Below, piece by piece: positions 12,105-21,838 of a stretch of DNA of 64,000 nucleotides. Source of the DNA: Symbiodinium natans (lineage: Eukaryota; Sar; Dinophyceae; Suessiales; Symbiodiniaceae). The stretch covers positions 227,501-291,500 of the forward strand of contig CAJNDS010002738.1 of assembly GCA_905221605.1 (NCBI GenBank). Reading direction: 5' to 3'. Numbering within the stretch: position 1 is the first letter of the stretch; each line of letters starts with the position of its first letter. The position numbers were made by a program, and so were the translations under genes. The notes under the pieces were generated by a model. The model saw nothing but the letters and a program-made list of their open reading frames with translations. It ran no database searches and was not told the DNA's origin.

Positions 12105-13116
12105 GCCAGTAGCTCTTACTAGCTCTTCCTGGGACACCCAGCGGGCACAGCCGGCACAGCCGGAAACACAAGGCACACGGCGAGGAATGCTGGCGACGTG
12201 GTCTGCTTACGTCTCCGCGTTTGGATCGTGTCCCATGACATCCTGGCTATGCCCACAACACGCGGGCTGCCCTGCATCTCCAGCGCAGACATCGAGATCT
12301 GTCGTCTTCTGAAGTGTCAAGTGCGGTGAGAACTTGCGTTCTGATTCTTGTGAACCTGCTCGAAGACTTCATGCTCGAAGACTTTATGCTCGAAGACTTC
12401 ATGCTCGAAGACTTCATGTCAGGATGCGCAACACGCTATGCTTCCACAGACCTTAAATCAAGACCAGGACATGCATGCAGTCAGCTGGTGCAGAGAAGGG
12501 CGTCCAGAAAAAACTGCTGTTCTCTTGCTCATGTTTAGATTGTCAAATCCTGAAACTGTTTCCTTGCTTTAAGGAAGTGTAAGATATCACCAGATTGTCA
12601 GAACGGAAAATGTGGCTCAGGGCTTCTGCCTTAGTTCCAGGAACTGCTTCCAACCCAAGTGTCCACCGCAGATCTCCGCCAAGCTTGCACCGCAAATGCC
12701 CTTCTCAGAGCCCTTCTCATCCTTGCCAGAATAGAAGGCAAAGCATTCGGTCAAGCATCGTCTGGGCATCTGAACCTCGAAACCCATTCACGCATCGCAC
12801 GGTAAGGTGCACAGAAGCGTAATGACCTAGCTTGGCGGCGAAGCAACATTGCATATGGGAAGGCAGCCCGTGTGTCCAAGCAGCCTGCAATTTGTGGATA
12901 TGGAGCCTTCAAAAATCTCCTTTGCTTCAGGAGAGCTGCTCTTGTGACTGGAAGTGTGACGGGAAGTGCAGCAATCTGGCGGAGTATCTCCCCCTCTGCC
13001 AGCTTACGACTTGCCTGCGTGGCAAGGAGCGGCAGCGCTTCCTCGCAAAGCTGCCACTTAGGCCCGCCGGAAACAGCAGCGCCTAGCACCGACTATAGCG
13101 CTCGCGGAGCTTTCAG
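12105..13116. repeat. Dispersed duplication, copy 2
   Basis: Partner of 270-1020. It carries an extra ~260 bp at 12531-12789. At its right edge it joins directly to a fragment of the 9-12 kb cluster (13117-13200, the GCCAAGCACGCACAAG segment), so the two repeat families are nested together. Confidence 0.8.
12359..12418 (+). repeat. 15-bp minisatellite, four units
   Basis: Four units of TCGAAGACTTCATGC, against two at the paralogous position 555-590. Confidence 0.9.
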
Positions 13117-13559
13117 AGGCCAAGCACGCACAAGTCGCGAACGTCTCTGCAATCACTCATGCAAGAGAATCTGTCAACACCGATGCTGCGGCCAAATGCA
13201 AATGATAGTTCCATACCAACACTGCCGCAGCAACGCAACTCAGCATTCTGGTCACTAGCGCAAAGTCTTAGCTCAAGCTGGCCAACAACCAATGTCAAGT
13301 CGCGGACATAAACGCGCGGCTACTGTCCTGGACTCTCGACCTGCTCTACAGGCTGTCGACTGCATGGCTTTGCCTCAGCCTCCTTCCCAAAGAGCCACTC
13401 TGGACACGAGAATGCTTGTCACCAACCCGAATGGAATTCTGAGCATCATGTCAGAGTAGGCGGGCTCCACATCCTCAGTAGATGTGGGGATGGGGAGGAT
13501 ATGGGTAGCATTTGGCAACAAGACCAAACTGATGCCTTTTCCTACGTCATCACACCATC

Positions 13560-14005
13560 ATGACAGAACGAATAGAAGCTCTAGCAGAACCTGGCTCCGG
13601 CACGTCCATACAACAAGATGGGCCCTTGCCTTTGCAAGCCGTTCTCACCAGATCCTCATCCCTGCTCAGACTAACCATGGCATTTCCTCGACCTCAACGC
13701 TTTATTCTGACCGAAACACAAAGCAAAACTCTCGAACGTAAAGTGGTTTTCATCTTTACCCTCTTGCAAGCTGAAATTTACAAGCATTTTAGAGTGTGGG
13801 CATCGCCTTCTGACCCATCCCTCATTTTCTGTTTTGCATTGCAGGGAGGTGTCTGGGCCTGTACAGAGGATCCTTAGAGGCCCACAACAAGAGGGTTTTC
13901 AGGCGCAGCTTGCGAAAACACCTGCGAAACAACAAAAGAAGTCATCCAACCGAACCGGAGCCCTGCCACCTTCCTCTAATGTCGCAGACACCAAGCAAAG
14001 CATGA
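13560..14005 (+). CDS. Possible two-exon gene, unknown function
   Basis: Exon 1 would run from ATG 13560 to 13737 (59 codons plus one base). The intron at 13738-13844 starts GTAAAG and ends in a pyrimidine-rich tract plus TTGCATTGCAG. Exon 2 at 13845-14005 continues in phase to a TGA. The predicted protein is about 112 residues; its C-terminal half is very basic (Arg/Lys/His-rich), and I recognise no domain. The donor, the acceptor and the preserved phase together are better than chance, but nothing else supports the model. It could be an isolated exon pair of a larger gene or a coincidence. Confidence 0.33.
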
Positions 14006-14009
14006 AGGT

Positions 14010-14850
14010 GCTGAAGAATTCCTAATACCTTCACATTCGGCCAATTTCAGTTTGGACTCACTTAAGGTTCGGCAGCTCGGTGCCGTGTTACGGAGCTTTG
14101 CAAATCAAATATGATTTAGAGCTATGAGTTCTGTCAGTTCTGCACATCCGACTGGAGACCCCACAAGACCCCACAGCCGCCAAATCCAAAATCCGCACAG
14201 TCTGCCGCCGAGATGCTGCACAAACTGCCATTGTCAACGCAGCCGAAAATGTTGTGCTCCGCAGCTGCTGCTAGTTTGTTGTATGTTCGTCGTTTTACAA
14301 AAACATTACTTGTGCAACAACAAAGCATGAATGCCGGACATGACGCTTCCAACCAACGTGTCACCGACGTTTTTGGCAAATATAATTTATGGGATCCATA
14401 GTACGTGTTGTCATGAATTTCAGTCGAACATAACATGGTGCCGTTGGAGCGCCACATTGCTGTACACTATGTATGAACGTTATGTGCATGAAAAACGGCT
14501 GCAGTTTCATCTTGAAGAATTCAATTTGACAACGCTCAACTTGAAGAATCGAAGGTGTGAAGCTTGAGGCACGAACGGTGGCTGTCCTCGCTTAAACCCG
14601 AATGGCCGGCCATACAGGACCACAAGTTTGCAAACCCTTTCGATTCAACAAATCTGGACGATGGGCTCGCGAGTCTTGTAGCCTATCTTCCAACCCGCCG
14701 GCCTCGACTGCACTGAGCCACCATTTTTGGACCGCTACGCAACAACGGAAAAAGGACAGGGTCACAATAATAGAAAAGGCGGCGGCCGTAATGGTGGATA
14801 ATGGCGGAACCAACGCGCGATATTGACAGACAAAAATAACTCCATGCACT
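14010..14850. other. No gene recognised
   Basis: AT-richer intergenic DNA with short frames only. Confidence 0.4.
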
Positions 14851-14865
14851 GACAGTATTCCCTTC

Positions 14866-14962
14866 ACCACCACCGCCGCCGCCGCCGCAACCGCCACCAC
14901 CACCGCAACCGCCACCACCGCCACCCCCGCCGCCGCCATCGCCCACCCCCACCGCCCTTTGA
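14866..14962. repeat. Trinucleotide microsatellite (CCG/CCA)n
   Basis: Compound (CCG)n and (CAC)n tract; it makes the poly-Gly and poly-Ala/Val runs in minus-strand frames. Confidence 0.95.
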
Positions 14963-15184
14963 GCGAACAAGCTTGCTGCAAGTATGCACACACTCTCTCT
15001 AGACCGCCAGATATGTATATATATGGACACACCCCCCCCATGACCTACCCAGATCTGTTTCCCTCGTAAATACCGTTAAAACCCGCTCGTGCCCTATGCC
15101 AATTTTTGCTACTCTCAGTGGCTGTCTCTCGACAAAACAGACCCCACACGGCCCACAAGACTGGACGCCGAGACGCGCGAGACC

Positions 15185-15780
15185 AAAAAACCAAAAAAAA
15201 CATCTTTTGTAGAGAATGGGGAGGGGATGTTGAAAAAAGAGGTTTTTTTTGCCTCGTAAAAAGATGGGTTTTTCATAGAAAAACCAACTTTTCCCACGTA
15301 AAAAGATGGTTTTGGTCTGGACTGCCTCAGGAAAACCATCTTTTTGCGAGGTAAAAGTTGGTTTTTGGCTCCAAAACCATCTTTTACGAGGCAAAACCAA
15401 AAAACCAAAAAAACCATCTTTTTTAGAGAATGGGGAGGGGATGTTGAAAAGATGGTTTTTTTGGTTTTGCCTCGTGAAAAGATGGTTTTTCATAGAAAAA
15501 CCAACATTTCCCACGTAAAAAGGATGGTGTTGGTCTGGACTGCCTCAGGAAAGCAATCTTTTTGCGAGGTAAAAGTTGGTTTTTGGCTCCAAAACCATCT
15601 TTTACGAGGCAAAACCAAAAAAACAAAAAAACCATCTTTTTTGGAGAATGGGGAGGGGATTTTGAAAAAGATGGTTTTTTGGTTTCGCCTCGTAAAAAGA
15701 TGGTTTTCCATAGCAAAACCAACTTTTCCCACGTAAAAAGATGGTTTTGGTCTGGTCTGCCTCAGGAAAACAATCTTTTT
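15185..15780. repeat. ~215-bp tandem array rich in AACCATCTTTT
   Basis: The landmark GAGAATGGGGAGGGGAT occurs near 15213, 15427 and 15645, giving a period of about 214-218 bp. Each unit is full of the element AAAACCATCTTTT and its complement AAAAGATGGTTTT, and of GAGGCAAAACCA / GTTTTGCCTCGT. A unit can therefore pair with itself many times. Open frames through it are low-complexity Phe/Lys/Trp translations. Confidence 0.9.
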
Positions 15781-16002
15781 ACGAGGGAAAAGTTGGTTTT
15801 TGGCTCCAAAACCCTTTTTTTACGAGGTAAAAGTTGGTTTTTGTGTCCAAAACCATCTTTATACGTGGGAGAAGTTGGTTTTTGCTATGGAAAACCATCT
15901 TTTTACGAGGCAAAACCAAAAAAAACATCTTTTTCAAAATCCCCTCCCCATTCTCTAAAAAAGATGGTTTTTTTGGTTTTTTGGTTTTGCCTCGTACCTC
16001 TC
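15781..16002. repeat. Inverted and scrambled copies closing the ~215-bp array
   Basis: At about 15932-15990 the landmark appears in reverse complement (ATCCCCTCCCCATTCTC), followed by AAAAGATGG and GGTTTTGCCTCGT. The end of the array is thus an inverted copy, making a long-range foldback with the direct copies. Confidence 0.85.
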
Positions 16003-16039
16003 TCGGGCCGGAACCGTTCAGCTCTACATGTAGCTATGC

Positions 16040-17500
16040 TTGGAGGCTCGTTGGTTTTTGTCAGTCTTATATTAATCTCAGCAATAGCATTCCTATTCCT
16101 ATTAATGTAAAAGGGTTCCTAACCATCTTTATAGGACTTCTTTTCATTTTACTTATATTCTTATGAACTTTCAGAAGGCTCTTATTCAACATCAGAGGAT
16201 TCCTAATACTTTTCAATAGGGTTCTTATGCATTTCAACAAGGTTCTTAATCATTTTCAAGTGGCTCTTTTAATTCCAACAGGGTTCCTCTGAAATTAAAA
16301 ATCTTTTTGAGATTCATATTGGTGCCTATTCATTTTAATGAGTCTCCAAGTAATTCTAATGGTATTCTTAGAAAATTGAATAGCATTCCTCGTCCTATTA
16401 ATTCTAATAGGAATCACATTAAGTCTAACAGGAAGCCAAGAAATTTTAAAAAGGAACCACATTGAATTTTGTAGGATTCCTATTGGTTCCTATTATTTTT
16501 AGTAGGGTTCCTCTTCATTTTAAAAGGATTCCTATCAATTGGTAATAGGGTTCTTAAAAATTTTACTGGGGTTCCTAATATATCCGATGAACGTCAAAGG
16601 GTTCCTGACCATCTTCATGGGACTCCTCTACCATCTCAGAATATCCTTATGAATTTTCATAGGGTTCTTATTCAATGTAGAAGGATTGCTAATACGTTTT
16701 TGTAAACAGGGTTCTTATGAATTTCAACAAGGTTCTCAATCATTTTAAAGTGGCTTCTTTTAGTTTCAATAGGGGTCCATCTGAAAATGAAAAGGGCTCA
16801 TACTTCTTTTTAGGATTCCTATTGGTTCCTATTCATGTTTGCAAAGTAATTGGAATGGTTTTTTCTGGAGGTTTGAATAGCATTCCTGTCCCATTAATTC
16901 TAATAGGAATCACATGAATTCTAACAGGAAGCCTAGAAATCCGAACCACATTTATGTTTATAGGATTCCTATTGGTTCCTATTAATTTAGTAGGATTTCT
17001 CTTCATTTTCAAAGGATTCCATTAGGGTTCGTATGATTTTTAGTGGTGTTGCTTATAAATTCTATTTGATGGTAGGACCCTCTTCATTTAAAAGATTCCT
17101 CTTAATTTTTAAAAGGGTTCTTATGAATTTTAGTGGGGTTCCTCATGAATTGAATAGGATTCTAATTCATCATAACAAGATTAAGAGAAATATTAATAGG
17201 ATTCCTTTTTGGATTTAATGGAATTCCCACATTCCCGTGAATTCAAAAAGGGTCCCTTGTCATTTTCACAGGCTCCCTACTTACTATTCTTCATGGGGGC
17301 CCTATTGTTTTTCTACATTTTAATAGCATTCCCATGACGTTTGATAGTGAGTTCCTCTGACTCAGATATGATTCCAAGTCATTATTCCTATTGATTCAAT
17401 AAAGAGTCTTATTAATCTTAATAGGGTTCGTATGAATTTCATAGCGTTTTCGTTCAATTAAAGGGTTCTTATTAAATTCATAGCTATGACTAAGTATGGA
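16040..17500. repeat. AT-rich degenerate satellite (AGGRTTCCTATT...)
   Basis: About 1.45 kb built of diverged ~25-30-bp units around AGGATTCCTATTNNTT / GGGTTCTTATGAATTT. Sharp edges separate it from GC-richer DNA on both sides. A short relic of the same family lies at about 38130-38235. No coding frame can be trusted here. Confidence 0.8.
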
Positions 17501-17545
17501 TTTCTTACTCCGACACGGCCTCACGGTAGGTCATGGCGGGGGGGT

Positions 17546-17682
17546 GTGAGCACACATATATATATGTATACATATATATATATGTGAATATATAATCACA
17601 ATCACACGTCGAAAACAAAATTGTAGAAAGAGAATGAAACATCACACACACACACACACTCACACGCACACACGCACACACC
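17546..17682. repeat. (TA)n and (CA)n microsatellites
   Basis: Alternating AT/GT tract at 17552-17595 and (CA)n with interruptions at 17642-17682. Confidence 0.95.
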
Positions 17683-18960
17683 GATGCCCGTGACAAACGG
17701 CATTAATGAATTGGCACCAGCCGTGAGGTGCCATCGCAAACCATACTACGCTGATGCAAGCAGCAAGTCAGCAAGCCATGCCCGCGTGATCGCATTGCAT
17801 CACAAGCCGCTCCACATGCCGTTCCACACAACAAATCGTACACCCCGTTATTGTGCAACGTCGACACTTCTCCGCAAGTCCTGACGTTCTCACGCGAGTG
17901 CAGGCAAAGGGGAATGTATCAGCTATTTGCAAGCGGCAACGAATCTGGCATCCACTGCTGTTCCGACCGCTATTCAAAGAGGGGGGGTAATCGGGGACCC
18001 AGGCGCGATGACCAGGGACGATTCCAGTGCAGCGGCAGCATTGTCATCAGTGCCCCTACCGTGGCCAAACATTTGCTGCGCCGACACCGCAAAAAGACGG
18101 AATTCTCTCATAGGAAGCCGTCGCAAGCAGGCTGCCACCAACGCCAGAGCGCTAGCTGTGGCTTAGAGGGAGGAAAATGTCAGCTTTGTACGAAGGCGGA
18201 GGCCAAAGTCGAATCAGCTACGGTCAAGCCATCAATGGAAGAACACTAAGCGGTGGCAGTTAAGTAAGACAACCCTCAAGGCAACCCTAGGTATTATTTC
18301 TCTTTACCGCTCACTCGGCCGAATTCTTCTGCGAGTCCGGACGTCCTCGCTCCAAATTGGGGAGAAAGGCCTGCCAAACATCATAGCACCTTCTTATGCA
18401 AGACTTGCGTTCCTGTCTTTGCAGCGGCGAGCCAGGGCTGAGAAGACAACTTTGAAATGCTTGTGTTCATTCTCGATCGCTGTAGTTGGCAATTCAGCAA
18501 GTAAGAAAGAATGGATGGCCGGCCAATGTCCATGGTGTAGTGCCCTGACATAGAGCCAGGTTCGCCTGACCTCCCTTGCTTGCGTGTTGGAGGCGGCAGA
18601 GTCTTGAAACCGCAAGAACGGAAGCTCCATCAATTATTGCGTTCTGACATAGAATACCTCATAAGTGCTCATGGATGTTGCAGCAATTCGGCTGCACACA
18701 CGAAGAGAGATCGGCAACGCAATGAAGTAGTGATTGCCAGTCTCGCTGACCACCAACGTTTGCAGAAGACTGCATAATGCCACACAACCAGACATGCACG
18801 CGGGCTCAGCTTTCCTGAGGCGGCCTCACCAACCGCTTCTCTGACAGGCTTCTCTGGCGGCATCGCCCCCATTAGCTCAATCTAGCGCTGTCGAATCTTC
18901 TCTCGCGAGGTCATGCTGCTTGTGTCCGACTGGCAATGACTAGCGTGGCAAGATTAAGGT
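17683..18960. other. No gene recognised
   Basis: The plus frame 17851-18249 (132 residues, Cys/His/Arg-rich) has no recognisable zinc-finger spacing and no splice signals. I do not call it a gene. Confidence 0.35.
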
Positions 18961-18964
18961 TCTG

Positions 18965-18984
18965 TGCTGCTGCTGCTGCTGCTG
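18965..18984. repeat. (CTG)n microsatellite
   Basis: Six to seven CTG units. Confidence 0.9.
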
Positions 18985-19754
18985 TTGGTGGCACGCCAAC
19001 AGCGCTCGCATGTCTTCAGCGAAACCTCTGTGGATGAGCTCTTTTGCAGATCTGCCGGATTCGCGTCACCGCGTATTCCGTGTACCTTGATGGCTTGTTC
19101 CTGCAGTTGTTGTTGTCTACATGTGTCGTGTTTTTCTTAACCCCTCTGGTTTAGAGATTGCACAGGCGGACTCTGAGTTCGCAGTAGATCCACGGTGCGG
19201 TCCGAAAGTCCGAATGCGTGGGCGACGGTATGTCTGAGGGCTAGCCTTTCTTTGGCCCTCTACCAATCCGTACAGCTCTACTTTAGCAGAACAGCGCTAC
19301 GCCGCTGCGCTCGCTTGTAACCTTGACCACACTTTCAGGCATACTGACCCAAAGAGAATGCAACCTCCGCTGATGGATCTTCTGTTTCTGCACTGCGGAG
19401 CCCGTTTTTAAACCGCAAAGCATCTCTGCTGATGATGTCGGGAAAGATATTCTTAGCTGTAAAGCCAACGCCCCGTGATTAAAGTCTCTTGCCACAATTC
19501 TGCATCGTACAAGTGCATTCTCTTTGCTCTCGATTCTCTTTTGCTTTGCGGCACCAACCCATCTAGTGGATGTCACCTTTGTCTTGCTGTCTGCTGACCA
19601 CGTGCAAAGCATTCCAGCCACGGAAACTGCAGACGCCTACGCGAGCGCCCTACTGACGCTGTGGCCATCTTGGCCCTCTGGCGGGCCAGGGCTAGAAGCC
19701 CCCCAGGGCTGGAAGGGGGTCGCGGAGGTGGCAGTGGCAGGCTCTTTGGGCCCT

Positions 19755-19860
19755 CCCCCTTCAGCGAAGGGGGGCTTCAAGGGGGGCTTCAGGGGGCTTC
19801 AAGGGTCCCCCTTGGGTCCCCCTTGAAGGGAGCGCGAAGGGGGCTTCGACTTTCGTAAAA
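19755..19860. repeat. G-rich satellite (CTTCAAGGGGGG)n, left part
   Basis: Degenerate 11-13-bp units of GGCTTCAAGGGGG. The complement of this family flanks the other side of the copia element at 29037-29330. Confidence 0.85.
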
Positions 19861-19934
19861 GGGGTTCAAAGGGAGACTTTTTGGAAGTAAAGAGCGGGGG
19901 GGTTGGGGGGGGCGCAGCCCCTCCCATTTACTTC

Positions 19935-20190
19935 TTGTAGGGAAGGGAACGTATTTTAAATTCCACCCCCGAATCTTTTTTGTTTTTTGTATTTCATTAT
20001 TCGAAAAATCCGTGGAGAAGAGAGAAGGGAAGTTATTCTAAATTCTACGCCCCTCGAATTTTTTTGTTTTTTGTATTTCGTTATTCGAAAAATCAAGGGA
20101 GAAGAGAGAAGGGATTTTAGTTTAAATTCCACCCCCCTGAAATCTTGTTTTGTTTTTGTTTTTCATTGTTCGAAAATCAGAGGAGTGGAG
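19935..20190. repeat. Tandem array, three ~85-90-bp units
   Basis: Units contain GAAGGGA, then TTTAAATTCCACCCCC, a T-rich tract (TTTTGTTTTTTGTATTTC) and TTCGAAAAATC. The first two units are closest to each other; the third is more diverged. Confidence 0.85.
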
Positions 20191-20397
20191 ACTTTTTACG
20201 ACGCAATCACGTACAGTAGCATGTTTTTGGCTTGAATATGTTTTTTTGTTGTGGCACGGGCTCGGCCAAGAACCCCATGTCTTGTAGCGGGAGGCTAGGG
20301 GAAGCGGCTTCGGCCTGCGAGTGCCCGACGCCTCCCATCTCGAGTGCGTGGCAAGGGGCTAAGCCGAAAACCCCATGTTTTCTAGTGGAGGCTAGGG

Positions 20398-20487
20398 AGG
20401 CTGCAAGGGGGGGCTTCAAGGGGGGATCAGAGGAAGCTGCAAAGGGAGGTTTCAAGGGGGGCTTGAAAGGGGGGTTTGAGACGCGGG
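20398..20487. repeat. G-rich satellite (CTTCAAGGGGGG)n, second part
   Basis: Continues the family of 19755-19860 and ends in GTTTGAGACGCGGG. The complement of this end is found at 21345-21360 just before the copia insertion, so the intervening 0.85 kb lies between inverted flanks. Confidence 0.8.
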
Positions 20488-20832
20488 CGTAAACGGCGCG
20501 AAGGGGACTCTGCTCATCCCCACATGGGGTTGAGAGGGGCCGGGGGTTGCCTGCCCCGCGGGCTCTGGCGCGCCTGGACCAGGAGGTACATCGTTACTCG
20601 TTGTAGAGTGGCATTGTGCCCCCGTTCATGTCCTTGATGCTGGGCCAAGTACAGCCGGTCCCCTCTTGTTTCTTTCTTTGGCTCATCGGGGTTCCTAAGC
20701 AACCTCGGGGCCACTTGTCCTTGTTTCGCGCCTCAGTCAATGCATCGAGTCGCGTAGTGCCCGTGGCGCAGGGCTTTTCTCCCACACGTGGTTTTTCCCT
20801 GAGTCGTGGTGCGCGAAGAAGGCCCAGGTACT

Positions 20833-20884
20833 AGGCCTCTTAAACTGCTCCCGGAAACCCGTACAGGGAGCAGTTTAAGAGGCC
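20833..20884. repeat. Palindrome at the head of the 49/50-bp array
   Basis: AGGCCTCTTAAACTGCTCCC (20833-20852) is the exact reverse complement of the first array element GGGAGCAGTTTAAGAGGCCT (20865-20884), with a 12-nt loop. Confidence 0.95.
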
Positions 20885-21345
20885 TCATAACTGGGCCTGC
20901 TTCGCAGAGGTTTCAGGAAGCAGTTTAAGAGGCCTACTAACTGGGCCTTCTTCGCGAGGTTCCAGGGAGCAGTTTAAGAGGCCTAATAACTGGGCCTGCT
21001 TCGCAGGGGTTTCAGGGAGCAGTTTAAGAGGCCTAATAACTGGGCCTTCTTCGCGAGGTTCCAGGGAGCAGTTTAAGAGGCCTAATAACTGGGCCTGCTT
21101 TGCAGGGGTTTCAGGGAGCAGTTTAAGAGGCCTAATAACTGGGCCTTCTTCGCGACGTTTCGGCAGCAGTTACTGGGCCTTCTTCGCGACGTTTCGGCAG
21201 CAGTTTGAGAGGCCCACTAACTGGGCCTTCTTCGCGAGGTTCCAGGGAGCAGTTCAAGCGGCCTAATAACTGGGCTTGCTTCGCACGGGTTGCAGGGAGC
21301 AGTTTACGAGGCCGAGCACCTGGGCCTTCTTCGCGACGTTTAGGC
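20865..21345. repeat. Alternating 49/50-bp tandem array
   Basis: The core CAGTTTAAGA begins at 20871, 20921, 20970, 21020, 21069 and 21119, giving spacings of 50, 49, 50, 49 and 50. Two unit types alternate, one with TTCGCGAGGTTCC and one with TTCGCAGGGGTTTC, so the true repeat is a ~99-bp dimer. It degrades after 21150. Confidence 0.95.
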
Positions 21346-21362
21346 TCGCGTCTCAAACCTCC

Positions 21363-21367
21363 CCTTC
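21363..21367. repeat. Target-site duplication, left (CCTTC)
   Basis: CCTTC directly precedes the 5' LTR and is repeated directly after the 3' LTR at 29032-29036: the 5-bp duplication expected of copia integrase. Confidence 0.93.
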
Positions 21368-21552
21368 TGCGATTTATCTACGGTAAGTAGCTTAATTACC
21401 CAACACTCCGAGGGCTTGAGCTAAAGGCTACCCCTACGCTGTATAGAAACCCACTGCGCAACCGCAGCCCTTTTGAGGCTTCAAGCGAAGAGAAAAAGGA
21501 GTGTCCTACCCTGAGCCCAGTAGGACCCCGAAACAGCCTCTGAGCTTTCGCA
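21368..21552 (+). repeat. 5' LTR of copia element
   Basis: 185 bp, starts TGCGATTTATC and ends CTTTCGCA with a perfect 5-bp terminal inverted repeat (TGCGA/TCGCA). It contains GGTAAGTAG at 21382, which matches a splice-donor consensus. Differences from the 3' LTR: G against A near 21410, and an extra five bases (TAGAA) near 21446. I see no TATA box. Confidence 0.96.
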
Positions 21553-21568
21553 TGGTAGCGGAGCTCTG
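21553..21568 (+). promoter_or_regulatory. Primer-binding site, initiator-tRNA-Met type
   Basis: TGGTAGCGGAGCTCTG begins at the base after the LTR. TGG pairs with a CCA tail, and the following bases resemble the complement of eukaryotic initiator tRNA-Met acceptor stems (TGGTAKCRGAG-type sites). The exact host tRNA is not in this window, so the assignment is by family resemblance. Confidence 0.75.
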
Positions 21569-21838
21569 CTGAGCCCAGGGCCAGCATCTCCGAGCGGGCA
21601 GCCCCGCAGGTCTGGAGCACCTGCCTTTGCTGTCTGCGGGTAGCACCGCCCTGCAGGTGCAAGCAACGGTCACCGGGGACCAGAAACCCGGGGAAAGCAG
21701 CACTAGGCTTTGAAGCTTAGTGCGGGTAGACCCGCCTAGAGGTCTAACCTTCGGCACCTGGGCCGACAAACCAGGACCACAGGCCGAGCCAACCGGGCCG
21801 GTCTTCACCTCTGGATTTGCCTAGCTTTGTGCGGGTAG

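Noticed and set aside
12531-12789. Extra 260 bp in copy 2 as a spliceosomal intron
   Set aside because: The edges do not give a consistent donor/acceptor pair, and the flanks are not coding.
15360-15600. TTTTTGGCTCCAAAACC as relics of the dinoflagellate spliced leader
   Set aside because: It shares only TTTTGGCTC with the spliced leader, and it is explained by the palindromic array unit. GAGCCACATGGCC at 39.75 kb is also too diverged.
17851-18249. Cys/His-rich frame as a zinc-finger protein
   Set aside because: Cys and His spacings fit no known finger, and there are no splice signals.
20865-21345. 49/50-bp array as CRISPR
   Set aside because: Units are contiguous repeats without variable spacers.
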